DNA of 64,000 bases from Cafeteria roenbergensis. Its lineage: Eukaryota; Sar; Bigyra; Bicosoecida; Cafeteriaceae. Below are positions 55,007 through 64,000 of the stretch, piece after piece. The stretch spans positions 310,001 through 374,000 of the forward strand of contig VLTN01000005.1 in assembly GCA_008330645.1 (NCBI GenBank), given 5' to 3'. The notes under the pieces are model-generated. The model worked only from the letters and a program-made list of their open reading frames with translations, was not told the DNA's origin and did not search any database. Numbering within the stretch: the stretch's first letter is position 1; each line of letters opens with the position of its first letter. Both the position numbers and the translations under genes were made by a program.

Positions 55007-56313
55007 TTCGCTCCGTCCGGCCGGCCTCGAGTCGCCCGTCTCGGCCTCGGAGGCGCGCACCCCCCAGCCTGGATCAGGACAGCGCGCTGCGCTGCGAGCG
55101 TTCCCGCCTCGCGTGGCTAGGCCGATGTTCGCCGACTTGGTTCCGAGGGCGCTGCGACGGACTCCGATCCTCTCCGAGCTCCGCCCGCACACGACATCTT
55201 CATCCCAGCGGGGTGCCCAGTCCTCGCGCCGCTTCGCTGCAGCGAGAGTGAGTGTGGCGGCTGCGAGGCGCCTCAAGCTGGACCACGGACTGGCCTGAGT
55301 TGCGACGGCACCTCCAACGGTGCTCCGGATGCGGGGTGCGGAGCTTGCTGGTGTTGGCCTCCCAAGCGTCTCGCCGTGCCCCGCGGGGCCCAATGTTTCT
55401 CCGGACGAGCCGGCTCATGGAGGCCATTGCTTGCGCCCGCCACAAATTCGCTGCTTGCGTTCGTGCTGCCGACGAAGCTGTGGGTGGCCGAATCCGCCAT
55501 GCTTCATGGGCCTTGCGTGATCTGTCGAACTGGAACCTCTGCTCGTGGTAGCACTGGCGACTCCCACGAGCACCCTGTGGCAGGCGTCGAAGAGCGAAGG
55601 CGGTGTTTTGCTTGACCCTGTGACCTCGCTGCATTGCCGGCTGGAAACTGTGATCAACATATCCATTCACGATCGACCGCGGCGCAACCTTGAGGCACAT
55701 GCCTGCGGCAGTGGTCTTCCTTCTGACACACACAGACTGGTAAACAGACCCGTCCTCAAGCGAAAGTCAGTGTTCAAGCAAGCAGCGGGCAGCGAGTTCT
55801 TGTGCTTCTTGTTGCGGACACAAGCAGACGCATTGTTCCCCAATACGGAGCGAGCCTCCGTCAAGACGTTGTGCCGAGCCGACGTGCTTGGCGAGCGCTT
55901 GAGGGCATACGCGGCGAGTCGCGTCGCGCAGTGGACCTATTGTGCGTCCTTGAAAAGAGCATCGAGCCCATCAAAGAGTTCTGGTTGACCTGCGGCCGCC
56001 AAGACGCTGTGCTGAGAAGGCAAACGGCAGTGGAAGGCGAAGCTTGACGCCCAAAGCGCTACCGCGGCCGCCCTGCCGGCAAGCACAGCTTCGGCAGAGT
56101 GACGCAACGACGGGGGACGTGTCTAGCGGCAGTTGCGTCTCGAGTGGCAAAGTCTGGCACAGTCGGAGTGTGAGCGGTCGGGTGCGTTGCCATCTACCCG
56201 ATCATAGTGGACCGGCGGCGGCGCGGGGTCAGCTGCCGCATGCTTCGCCGGAAAACAAAAACAAACAACGATCCCTTTGGATCAAGTGCACACACAGTCG
56301 GAACAAACGCTGC
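55007..56313. other. Long tandem spacer, partly of low GC, no recognised gene
   Basis: About 1.3 kb between the WD40 start and the 3' end of the BSD gene, both on the minus strand. From about 55400 to 56280 the sequence is distinctly AT-richer than anything nearby, with A-runs such as AAAACAAAAACAAAC at about 56251-56268. Open frames (for example 55545-55988 plus, 147 codons, GTG start) lack domains and the strong G/C third-position bias of the real genes. It may hold the WD40 promoter or 5' exon, a non-coding RNA, or decayed sequence. Confidence 0.5.
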
Positions 56314-57890
56314 TCACAGCTCGTCGCTCTGCGCGAGTTCCGCAGCAATGGCCGCCTCCAGCTCGTCGTCGTCCACTTCATCGTCGCCGTCGGCTGGTGC
56401 GGACGGACTGTTGCCCCCCGCAGACAGCTGTTCGAGGTCGAAGAGGTCTTCGTCCGCAGCACCGGGACCACCGCTATCGTGCTCAGGGGCCGAGTCCGAA
56501 GCATCACGCAAAGACTCATCTGCACTCGCTCCCGCAGAAGCATGTGCATCCGTTGAGGGGACGGCTGCCGGCGACGCTGGGCGCTCCATGCGGGCTGCGC
56601 GCTCGAGCGCGTCGTCCAGCTCGCCGTCCAGCCCGCCGCCGCCCAGCGCACCCTCGTCTGCATCGTCTCCCAGCGCATCCAGCACAGACTGCTTTCGCGC
56701 TGCGGCGCTGCTGGTTTGCGCGTGGCCCTGCGAGCCATGCCTGGAAGTGTCGCCACCACGCGCGGAGCTGCCAAGCAAATGCCCCGTTGGAGAGGCCTTG
56801 TTGCGGCCCTTTTCATCCTCGGCTGACGAAATCGCACATCCCGAGGAGCCCAGGGAGCCTGCTGCCGCCGCCGGTTCTGCGGCGCGAGTTGGCCGCGAGT
56901 GCGTTTGCCCCGCCAAGCCAGCGCTTTGGGAGCTCCCAGCCGCGCCACGCCCACTTCCTTCGTGACCACGGCCGTCAGCATCAGGCACAGCGGCCGCCGC
57001 AGCCGCCGCAGCCGCAGCGACTGCCTCGCCCTCCTCGGCCTCGAGGCGAACCCTTGCGGAGTCCCTGACGAGCTCTGCCTTGTAAAAGAAGTTTGAGAAG
57101 AAGAGCTCTTCGCTCACCACCCTCGGAACAAGCTTGAATCGGTGCTTGTCCACGGCAGGCACCGCCTTGAGCAAGCGCTCCACCGCCTCGACACGGGTTC
57201 GCAAATCAAACGCCCACCCGGCGCCTGAGGGAGGAGCTGTGGTGTACCTGCGGCCGCGAAGAACACCCAGGCAAGCAAAGCACACGCTCGCGTCAATCGA
57301 GGGCGCCACGGCCCGAGTGGGGCGTCCAGTGGCGGGCATTGTTGACGCCGCTCTCACGTCGCGCGATCGTCCGCCAAGGCTATGACTGCGGCCTTGACTT
57401 CCCCAGCGGCTTCCCGCGCCCGGTCGGACGCCCCGAGGCCCTCCCACGGGAGCCTGCTCAGAACCGGAATCTTCTCCTCCTCGCCTGCGAGCCGGCGAGA
57501 GCAGCACGATGCACGTGCAGGATGAAAATCACTCCCCCCCTCCCCCCCCCCGCTACCCTTCATCCCCCCACGAGGACTACGCGTCGCAGTGGCACGCGGG
57601 CGCTTGCGCGCCGAGACTCACTGCGCACGTGCGCCTCGCGCTCCGCGAGAAACTTTTCGTGGTGCTCCTTGGCCTTCTGCTTGACCCGCTCAGTGGCCGA
57701 CTGAACGGTTTGCTGGGCCTGCAGCACGCGGCGGGCGATCAGGTTGGGCGGGGGAGCGGCGGGGGCAGCGGGGCTCGGCAGCCTGTGCACGTGGCGGAAC
57801 CTGCGCCGACGCGCGACCGACTCGGGCTCCGGCGGGCGCCCGCCTCACAGACTGCGCGACCGAAGAGAAAAACGTCGACCAGGATTCCAT
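56314..57890 (-). CDS. BSD-domain protein (SYAP1/BSDC1-like)
   Basis: Four exons in transcript order, 57890-57849, 57718-57622, 57484-57358 and 57247-56314, phases 0, 1 and 2, 399 residues. The N-terminus MESWSTFFSSVAQSAQQTV followed by a charged helix RVKQKAKEHHEKFLAE and EEEKIPVLSRLPWEGL is typical of SYAP1/BSDC1 proteins. The BSD domain lies near residues 88-160 and includes HRFKLVPRVVSEELFFSNFFYKAELV with the conserved paired aromatic FF/FY positions. The C-terminal half is disordered, Ala/Ser-rich and acidic, ending in DDDELEAAIAAELAQSDEL. SYAP1-type proteins act in membrane-linked growth signalling; BSD domains also occur in TFIIH p62, so function is open. A C-tract lies in intron 2. 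Head-to-head with the deacetylase (146 bp). Confidence 0.8.
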
Positions 57891-58036
57891 CACTGCAGTC
57901 GCGACCCCACAGCCTCGTTGGCGGTTCTGTCGCGCAGCGTGCGCCGGGAGTGCGATTTCGGCGACGGCAAAAGCAAGGCAGAGCGCGCCTGCCGCACAGC
58001 ACGGCCGCTGGCGCACGCGCACGCCGCGCGCGCTCA
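57891..58036. promoter_or_regulatory. Shortest divergent promoter region, BSD protein / NagA-type enzyme
   Basis: Only 146 bp separate the two start codons, the tightest head-to-head pair in the window. No motif is recognised. An upstream in-frame ATG for the plus-strand gene exists (57509) but would overlap the BSD gene extensively and codes for no domain. Confidence 0.5.
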
Positions 58037-59887
58037 ATGGCGAACGCCGCAGGGCGCCGCGCCGCGGCAGTTGAGGGCGAGCTTGCAGCGCCAGCCAGCC
58101 ACGCGCACGGTTCCGGAGTGGTGTTTGTCGCCCGCTGCGTGGTGGTTGACGCTGCCACGGTGCTGGCCCCCGGGTTGGTGGTCGCTTGCCCTCGCGGCCC
58201 TGGGCAGCCCATGGATGTCAAGGCGGTCGGCAGCCCGGGGGATGCGTCCGTTGAGGCGGCGGTTCGTGAGTGTGGGGCTGCGCCCTTGGTCGTCGAGTGC
58301 TCGCTCCTGATTCCGGGGCTGGTCGACATCCACACCCATGGCGTGGGCGGGCACGAGGACGTGACGCTGTTCTGGACGAATCCCTCGTACTCTCTGAGCG
58401 CGGCGGCGGCGAATGGGACCACGAGCCTGTTGGCCACGCTGACGCTTCCGTCCGCTGCCGGCCACTGCTGCGGGCCGCTCACGGCTGCAACTGCAGAGGC
58501 CGGCTCCGGCGGCGCTGCCCCAGTGGTCCAGCCCGATCTCGTAGCAGCGCTGTCCGGGGCAGTGGGGAGGCTGGAGCCCGGCTGCGCGGTGCTAGAGGGC
58601 GTTCATGCCGAAGGCCCGGTGGTGGCAGACTTGGGAGGGCTGCCGCCAGGAGAGCAATGCATGTCCCTCAAGCGCTTTGGCGAGCTGTGCAGGTGCCTGG
58701 GGCCGATGCTGCGAGCAATGACGATAAGCCCGAGCAAGGAGGCGCGGCCGTCCGCGGCAAGCGGTGCGGCACCATTCGCGCGGCTGTCGATGCTGCTTTC
58801 GAGCGGCGTCACGCCATGCCTCGGCCACGACAAGCAGTGCACTGACGAGGACATCGTCAAGACGTTGGCTCACTGTGCTGCTGCCGAGACTGGCTTGAAA
58901 CCGACGGAGGCGGCATTGGAAGGAGCTGCAGCCTGTGGCGCAGGCCAGTGCGAACCGACCGGATGGCCCGAGAAGGCAGCGAGCGCTGCATGCATGGCCG
59001 ATCCTCGCTCACGCAGCCTGACGGCCTTGCAGCGGTTTCCTGACTCGGGAGGCGTCCCTCGCCCTCACATCACGCACCTGTTCAACGTGTGCACGTTTCA
59101 CCACCGCGACGCCGGGCTGGCCAACGTGGGGCTGCTGGACCGCCTGCCCGGCGAGCCCGCTCTGGCTGGGCCGTCGGTCGAGCTCATCGGCGACCTTGTG
59201 CACGTGCACCCGTGGGCAATTGCCGCAACGCTCGCGGCGCGGGGGTCACGCGCGGTCTGCTTCGTGACAGACTCCATCGCCGAGCCGCGCCCCGGCCAAC
59301 GGCTGTCGTACGCCGGTCGGCACCTTGCGGTCCAAGCGGTAACAGAAGGCGCAAGCGCTCGGGTTGACGCCGAACACGCTCCGGGCTTGGCAGGAAGGGC
59401 AGGAGACCCGCCTCCTTGCCGAGTTGTGCTTGAGGGTACCGAGACGATTGCTGGGAGCTGCGACACGCTTTGGGCCTGCCTGAACAGGCTTGTGACGCGC
59501 TTTCGCTTGCCACTGCCAGCCGCGGTGGCATGTGTCTCCGAGAATCCGGCCCGGATCGCCGGACTTCCGCACGTTGGCACGCTGCAGCCTGGGTGTCGAG
59601 CCGACGCCATTGCGCTGGGCGTCGACGTAGCAGGCCCGAGCGGCGCCCCGGCCAGGAGCTTGGGCGACGCGCTGGCAGCCGTCAGCAAGCTCTTTAGCGC
59701 AGGGGCAGGGGAGGTCCGCCTCGAGGCGCGGCTTGCAAGCGGGGAGCTGGACGCGTTTGGCTGCGTTCGAATGGCAGCAGCGCGAGAGGCAGAAGAAGGC
59801 ACTGCCGAGCGGCTGCCTCGGCTCTCGAAGGGGCTGCCGGCTTTCGACAGGCTCGTGTTTGTAGGAGGCGTCCCCGTACCCCGCTGA
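58037..59887 (+). CDS. AMDHD2: N-acetylglucosamine-6-phosphate deacetylase (AMDHD2/NagA type)
   Basis: Single exon, 616 residues from MANAAGRRAAAVEG (animal AMDHD2 about 410). Amidohydrolase TIM-barrel signatures in order: LIPGLVDIHTHGVGGHEDV with H99 and H101, GVHAEGP with the metal-binding E192, THLFNVCTFHHRDAGLANVGLLDRLPGE with H347, VELIGDLVHVHP, CFVTDSIAEP with catalytic D412, GTETIAGSCDTLWACL, and SENPARIAGLPHVGTLQPGCRADAI. It removes acetate from GlcNAc-6-phosphate, giving glucosamine-6-phosphate for the hexosamine or glycolytic pathway in the cytosol. Extra length comes from several Ala/Gly/Cys-rich insertions, notably between E192 and H347 and near residues 435-460. Its end lies 132 bp from that of CDC5. 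Confidence 0.92.
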   Translation: MANAAGRRAAAVEGELAAPASHAHGSGVVFVARCVVVDAATVLAPGLVVACPRGPGQPMDVKAVGSPGDASVEAAVRECGAAPLVVECSLLIPGLVDIHTHGVGGHEDVTLFWTNPSYSLSAAAANGTTSLLATLTLPSAAGHCCGPLTAATAEAGSGGAAPVVQPDLVAALSGAVGRLEPGCAVLEGVHAEGPVVADLGGLPPGEQCMSLKRFGELCRCLGPMLRAMTISPSKEARPSAASGAAPFARLSMLLSSGVTPCLGHDKQCTDEDIVKTLAHCAAAETGLKPTEAALEGAAACGAGQCEPTGWPEKAASAACMADPRSRSLTALQRFPDSGGVPRPHITHLFNVCTFHHRDAGLANVGLLDRLPGEPALAGPSVELIGDLVHVHPWAIAATLAARGSRAVCFVTDSIAEPRPGQRLSYAGRHLAVQAVTEGASARVDAEHAPGLAGRAGDPPPCRVVLEGTETIAGSCDTLWACLNRLVTRFRLPLPAAVACVSENPARIAGLPHVGTLQPGCRADAIALGVDVAGPSGAPARSLGDALAAVSKLFSAGAGEVRLEARLASGELDAFGCVRMAAAREAEEGTAERLPRLSKGLPAFDRLVFVGGVPVPR

Positions 59888-60019
59888 CAGGGCCACCGCA
59901 TTTGAACTGTGAACGCTGGTGACGGGTGCCTCACGTTGGGATGCCACGCGCCCGCACACCAATCAATTGCAGCGTGAACAGCTGGGGGTATCGCGCCCGC
60001 AGCAGACATTCCGCACCGC

Positions 60020-63000
60020 TCACGCTTCTACGGGGACAGTGCCGCGGCTGAGCGCGTCGAAGCGCTGCTGCAACTGGCGCTCGCGGGCCACGGCGCTGTC
60101 GAGCGCCTCCTGCGCCTCCATGGCCCTGCGCTCGCCCGCAGCTTGCTCGGCCTTGTACAGCCGCGCAAACGCCGCGAGGCGCATTGTGGCGTCCGAGTAC
60201 TGAGCGTGCGCCTTTACCTGGCGCTCCCGCTCGGCGGCCGCGGCCTGCTCCAGCTCGGCCGTGAGCGCAGCTGCGGCTTCGGCCCGGCGAAGCACGCGGC
60301 GCTCCTCGGCCGCCACGGCGGCGGCGGCAGATGCGTGCTCCAGCTTGCGGGCCTCGGCAAGCTCTGCAGGGGAGACGCCGCTGAAGGTGAAGCGCCCATC
60401 GGAGGCGGCAATGGACACCCCCGCTGCCGCTGCCGACGCCGACGACGACGACGACGCCCCTCTCGTTGATGCGGCCGAAGCCGAAGTCGCTGCCAAGGAG
60501 GACGAGGACGATGACGAGGACGACGAGGAGGGGGACGAGGACGGCGGCGGCGCGGAGGAGGCGGCCAGGAGCTCAAGCTGGTCAGCCAGCACCCACTCTC
60601 CGCGGGACGGCAGCCACAGCGCCGCGGAGGCCGAGCCCAGCATCTCAAGCTCTGCTTGGACAGAGGAGGCGGCGCCCGCGGCGGGGCCCAGGCCCTCTCC
60701 CTCGGCGGCCTCCTCGATGAGAGCCCGGGCAGCAGCAAGCTCGCGGTCGTCGAACGTGTCCGTTGCGGGCGGCTGGCCCGCCGGCAGGGACAGCCGGCCC
60801 CGCTCCGACGTGACGGGGAAGCGGAAGGCGTCCGCGCGCACAAGCGCCAGGACCTCGGCGTCGATCGCCAACGCCGCGGCCCGCAGCTCTGCCGCAGAGC
60901 AGGCCTCCGACGCGCCGCCTGTGCCTCGTGCAGGCGCGACGGCCGCTGCCTCCGCCTCCGCGTGCGCCGCAGCCGCCACCGCCGAGAGCGCCTCTGCCGA
61001 CGGCGCGGGCGGCCGCGGTAGCCTCTCCTCGTGACGGAGCGCCGCCGAGCGGCGGCGGAACTCAGCCCTCGCCGCCGCCTCCCGTGCCGCCGCAGCTCGC
61101 TTCTCCGCCTCCTCGGCGTCCTCCTCAATCTCCTCCGCCTCGGCACCGCGCAGCCTAGCCGCCACCGCCTCGGCCTGGGCAGCCCACGCGCTCCCCGCAG
61201 CCGAGGAGGACGACGAGGACGACGCGGCCCCGGCCTGAACGTGCTCGACGCCGTCGGCATCGCCGTCGGCATCGTCATCGTCGCCAGCGTTGCCGCCGGC
61301 AGCTCCAGCTGCAGCGGCCGCCGCTTCCTCGTCCGAGTCCTCGCCGTCGTCCAGCCACTGGCTGGCGTCGTTCACCGGCGCCGGCAGCGTCGCAAGCTCC
61401 TGAGCGACCCGTGCCCGCGCCGCTCTGAGCCCCCTGCGCTCGTCCCTGGTCATCTTCGTCTCTGGAACGCCAGCCGCCAGCACGGACAAGGCCTCCACCT
61501 CTGCAGAGTCAGCGGCGTCCCACGCCGACGACGCCGTGGATCCGGCCACGGACGACGCGCCGTCCCCGCCAAGCGGGGCAGGCGTTCCGCCCCCTCCGCC
61601 GCCGCCCAAACCAAGCCCCAGCACGCTTCCCGGTCTGCCCGCCTGCCCGCTGGCCAGGGAGCGGTTCAGGCCCAGCTTGTCCCTGAGCAGGCGGCCCCCC
61701 CTGCTCACCATCGTCCACGAGGAGCGCGTGCTCTGCCCCGCCACCGACGCCGCTGCCCCGCCTGCGACCACAGACGCGGAGTCTCCGATGTCCGCGGCGT
61801 CGGCTGCGGCGTCGGCTGCGCCGTCGGTGAGCTGGCCAGTCATGACGCTGCCGCCCCCGACGACGGATCGCGCGCCCACGGCCCCAGGCGTGATTGCGCC
61901 AGCCGCGGCCAGCCTGGCGGCCAGCGGGTTCATGGTAGGGTTCCTAGGCTCCGCCGTGCCGCCCTTGGGGGTGAGCGACTGGATTCCCGCCTCCAGCTCG
62001 GGGTGGGCTCCCCCCTGGAGCGGGGTGGGGCGGTCTCGGCGCACGATCAGGTTGCGAGCCTCCTCCATGACGGCGTCGCGGGCCGTGCGGCTGCGATGAG
62101 GGCCCGTGGGGGGAGGCATGGCCACAGATCCCAGAACGGAGGCGCCGTCGAAGCCGTCGGCTCCCGCCGCGCCGCCAGCGCCCAGCGCCTCGGGGCCCAG
62201 GCGCGCGAGGGCCTCGATGTCCTCCGCGCCCATCTGGGGGCGGGGCAGGGACAGCTTTGTGCGCTTCGCCACGTGCGCGGGGTCCTGTCGCCGAGCCTCC
62301 TCGGCCAGCGCGTGAGGCAGGTCGGCAGCCGCCTCCTTCTGGGACTTGCGGACCGAATCCTTCCGGCGCCGAGCCTCCTCCTCCTCGCGGCGCTTGGCCA
62401 CTGTGGCCTGCAGCCGGTCGCCCTCGAAGTCGGTCGCGCCGGCCCTGAGAGACGCGGCGGCGGCGTCCTCGGCGCTGGTGTCGAAGAAGCCGATGGGCGC
62501 GTCGCGGCGGAACGGCACCTCGGTGGCGTAGTCCACGCCCTCGCGCTGGCGCTTCTGGCGCACCTCGAGCCCTGCGGCCTTAAGCTCCCGCATCTTCCTC
62601 AGCGACACGATGTGCTGCGCAGTCTTGAGCTGCTTGTCGCGCGCCTTGCGCTTGGCCTTCTTCCCGCGGGTGTTGGCGAGCCGCGCCCGGGCCTCTGCCA
62701 GCATCTCCATCTCCTCGTCTTCCATGTCCACCGGGTCGGGCCGCGCCGGGCGAGTCTCGGGCATCGGGTCCCGCTCGCCGGCCCGCAAGCGGCGCGGATC
62801 CTGCTTGGGGTCCAGCGTCACGCCGGACGCCTTGGCGGTCGCCTCGTCCAGCAGCCGCTCGTACCGCTCAAGGCACTGCGCGGGCGTGCGCCCCACCAGC
62901 GAGGCAATGGACTGCCACTCCGTGGACCTCGTCTTGGCGAGGTACAGCAGCCGCTCGTCCTCGTCCCGAGTCCACTCCGTCTTCTTGATCGACGGGTCCA

Positions 63001-63365
63001 GCCAGTTGTACCACCTGGCCTTGCACTGCGCCGCTGTCTTGCGCGGCAGCAGGGACGCAACGCGGGCCCAGTTTTGGGTGCCGTACTTCATGGCGCCGGC
63101 CTTGAGCAGCTCATCCTCCGAGTTCTTCCAGACGCCGCCGTGAAGCTGCGGCAGCGGGCGCAGCGGGGCGAACGTGGGGTGCGAGCGTTGACCTCGGCAA
63201 CTTGCGCGCGGCGCCTTGGCGCTGGGCGGGGCCGCGCGCTGCGGGCGAGGGGCGCGCGAGTCCAGATCGGCCGGAACGGCCGGCCAAGCGTTCCGCTGTG
63301 CGCTGCGGATGGGCGAGGGCCACGCGCCGCGGAAGCGCCGCAGCAGTACTCACATAGATGCGCAT
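60020..63365 (-). CDS. CDC5L: CDC5 / CDC5L pre-mRNA splicing factor (NTC complex)
   Basis: Exon 1 is 63365-63354 (only MRIY), exon 2 63145-60020, phase 0, GTGAGT...CGCAG, 1045 residues (human 802). Two Myb repeats follow: LHGGVWKNSEDELLKAGAMKYG and NWARVASLLPRKTAAQCKARWYNWLDPSIKKTEWTRDEDERLLYLAK, then EWQSIASLVGRTPAQCLERYE, very close to CDC5L. The next segment KKAKRKARDKQLKTAQHIVSLRKMRELKAAGL and VPFRRDAPIGFFDTS is also CDC5-specific. The middle contains glycine, serine and acidic insertions; the end is a coiled coil (VARERQLQQRFDALSRG). CDC5 is a core scaffold of the Prp19/NTC complex in the active spliceosome. Without the four-codon exon the protein would start at an internal Met, which the conserved GGVWK block rules out. 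Confidence 0.95.
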
Positions 63366-63789
63366 GGTGGACCCGGGCCAGAGCGCCCTGGCAGCCGCTT
63401 GGGCTGCTGCGGAGCGAGCTGTGCTGCATCGGGCCGCCTCGGCCCTGAGTTGCAACCCGGACTGGGCTCGTAGTCAGACGCGACTGAGCCCGCAAGAACG
63501 TCTGTGCGGCTCTGCTTGTGAAGCTTCGCGCCCGCGTCGACGCGGGCGGCACCGTGTGGGGCCTCGCGAGGGGCCCGAGCTCTCCACCGGCCGGCCCAGG
63601 TGAGCCAGCGCGCTGCATTGCGACCGCGCGGAGGTGTGCGTGCGGAGCTGCGGGTCGCCGTCGGCCAGTGGTCAGAGCGCCCCTCGAGTCGCCGCATTGG
63701 CGCTCGGCACGCGCGCTGCTTGCCGCCACCACACGGCCCGCCGGCCCCGCGCCCCGAGCCTGGACGCTCGCAGAAGGACAACCGAAGCA
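63366..63789. promoter_or_regulatory. Divergent intergenic region, CDC5 / right-edge gene
   Basis: A 424-bp head-to-head spacer with no recognised motif or small gene. Confidence 0.4.
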
Positions 63790-64000
63790 ATGAGCTCGGC
63801 AGGACTCGGTCCTGCTGCTGTGGCGGGGGCGTGCTGCGCAGCCGCTGCCGCCGGCGTCGCCGTGGGCGCCCTGGTCGCGATGCGCACCGGCCCTGACGGC
63901 GCTGATGGCGCCGACGTGCCAGCTGCGGCCGAGGCGAAGCTGACTCCGCAGCTGTCGTACCCCTATTCGGCTGTCGGCGACGCGACGCCGCTCGCGCCGC
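63790..64000 (+). CDS. Start of a membrane-anchored protein, cut by window edge
   Basis: An ATG at 63790 opens a frame that runs without stop to the window end (70 codons seen). It begins MSSAGLGPAAVAGACC and continues into an Ala/Val-rich hydrophobic stretch of about 20 residues (residues 9-31), probably a signal anchor or signal peptide, then an acidic/alanine linker and EAKLTPQLSYPYSAVGDATP. The high third-position GC fits the other genes. I cannot name it, and an intron may begin within the visible part. Confidence 0.5.
   Translation, partial: MSSAGLGPAAVAGACCAAAAAGVAVGALVAMRTGPDGADGADVPAAAEAKLTPQLSYPYSAVGDATPLAP

Noticed and set aside
55545-55988. 147-codon plus-strand frame in the AT-richer island
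   Set aside because: It starts with GTG, has no domain, and lacks the third-position GC bias of the other genes. It is kept only as part of the island finding.
1-64000. Retroelements, virus-derived genes, DNA transposons, CRISPR arrays
   Set aside because: No reverse transcriptase, integrase, transposase, capsid or terminal repeats were recognised. The tandem repeats present are simple microsatellites.

Overview
The window is a very GC-rich (about 70% by eye), compact piece of a nuclear genome from a single-celled eukaryote. Evidence: spliceosomal introns of about 65-465 bp that nearly all begin GTGAG and end YGCAG, no operons or Shine-Dalgarno spacing, and only eukaryotic housekeeping families (importin alpha with an IBB domain, transportin-3, CDC5, a CWC16 splicing factor, a BET-type bromodomain protein, class I alpha-mannosidase, SLC12 cotransporter). 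Several genes are nuclear-encoded mitochondrial ones (cytochrome c, bL17m, class 2 DHODH). Nothing plastid-specific is seen. A heterotrophic GC-rich protist, for example a bicosoecid stramenopile of the Cafeteria type, would fit; this is a guess, not a demonstrated placement. A WRAP73/WDR8 gene suggests a cell with centrioles or basal bodies.

Layout, left to right: WRAP73 (-), an FN3-like unknown (+), TNPO3/MTR10 (-), small bromodomain-NET protein (+), YJU2/CCDC130-type splicing factor (-), WDR4/TRM82 (+), RsuA-type pseudouridine synthase (-), a 5013-residue ubiquitin protease (+), cytochrome c (-), DEAD-box helicase (+), bL17m (-), TMEM161-like membrane protein (+), DHODH (-), SLC12 K-Cl-type cotransporter (-), importin alpha (+), GH47 mannosidase (+), large WD40 protein (-), BSD-domain protein (-), N-acetylglucosamine-6-phosphate deacetylase (+), CDC5 (-), and a gene cut by the right edge (+). 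Exon models were built by matching reading phase across GT-AG sites; they close in frame for every spliced gene.

The genes do not form one pathway. Two loose themes appear: RNA and nuclear business (TNPO3 imports SR splicing factors; CDC5 and the YJU2-type protein are spliceosome parts; WDR4 and the pseudouridine synthase modify RNA; importin alpha) and mitochondrial function between 31.4 and 40.9 kb (cytochrome c, a helicase with a presequence-like N-terminus, bL17m, DHODH). The most striking feature is the arrangement: the first 13 genes alternate strand strictly and 17 of 20 neighbour pairs are on opposite strands, giving nine head-to-head pairs with 146-450 bp between start codons.

No tRNA, rRNA, CRISPR array, transposon or virus-like element was recognised. 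Simple repeats are common, the largest being (GGC)31 upstream of DHODH.
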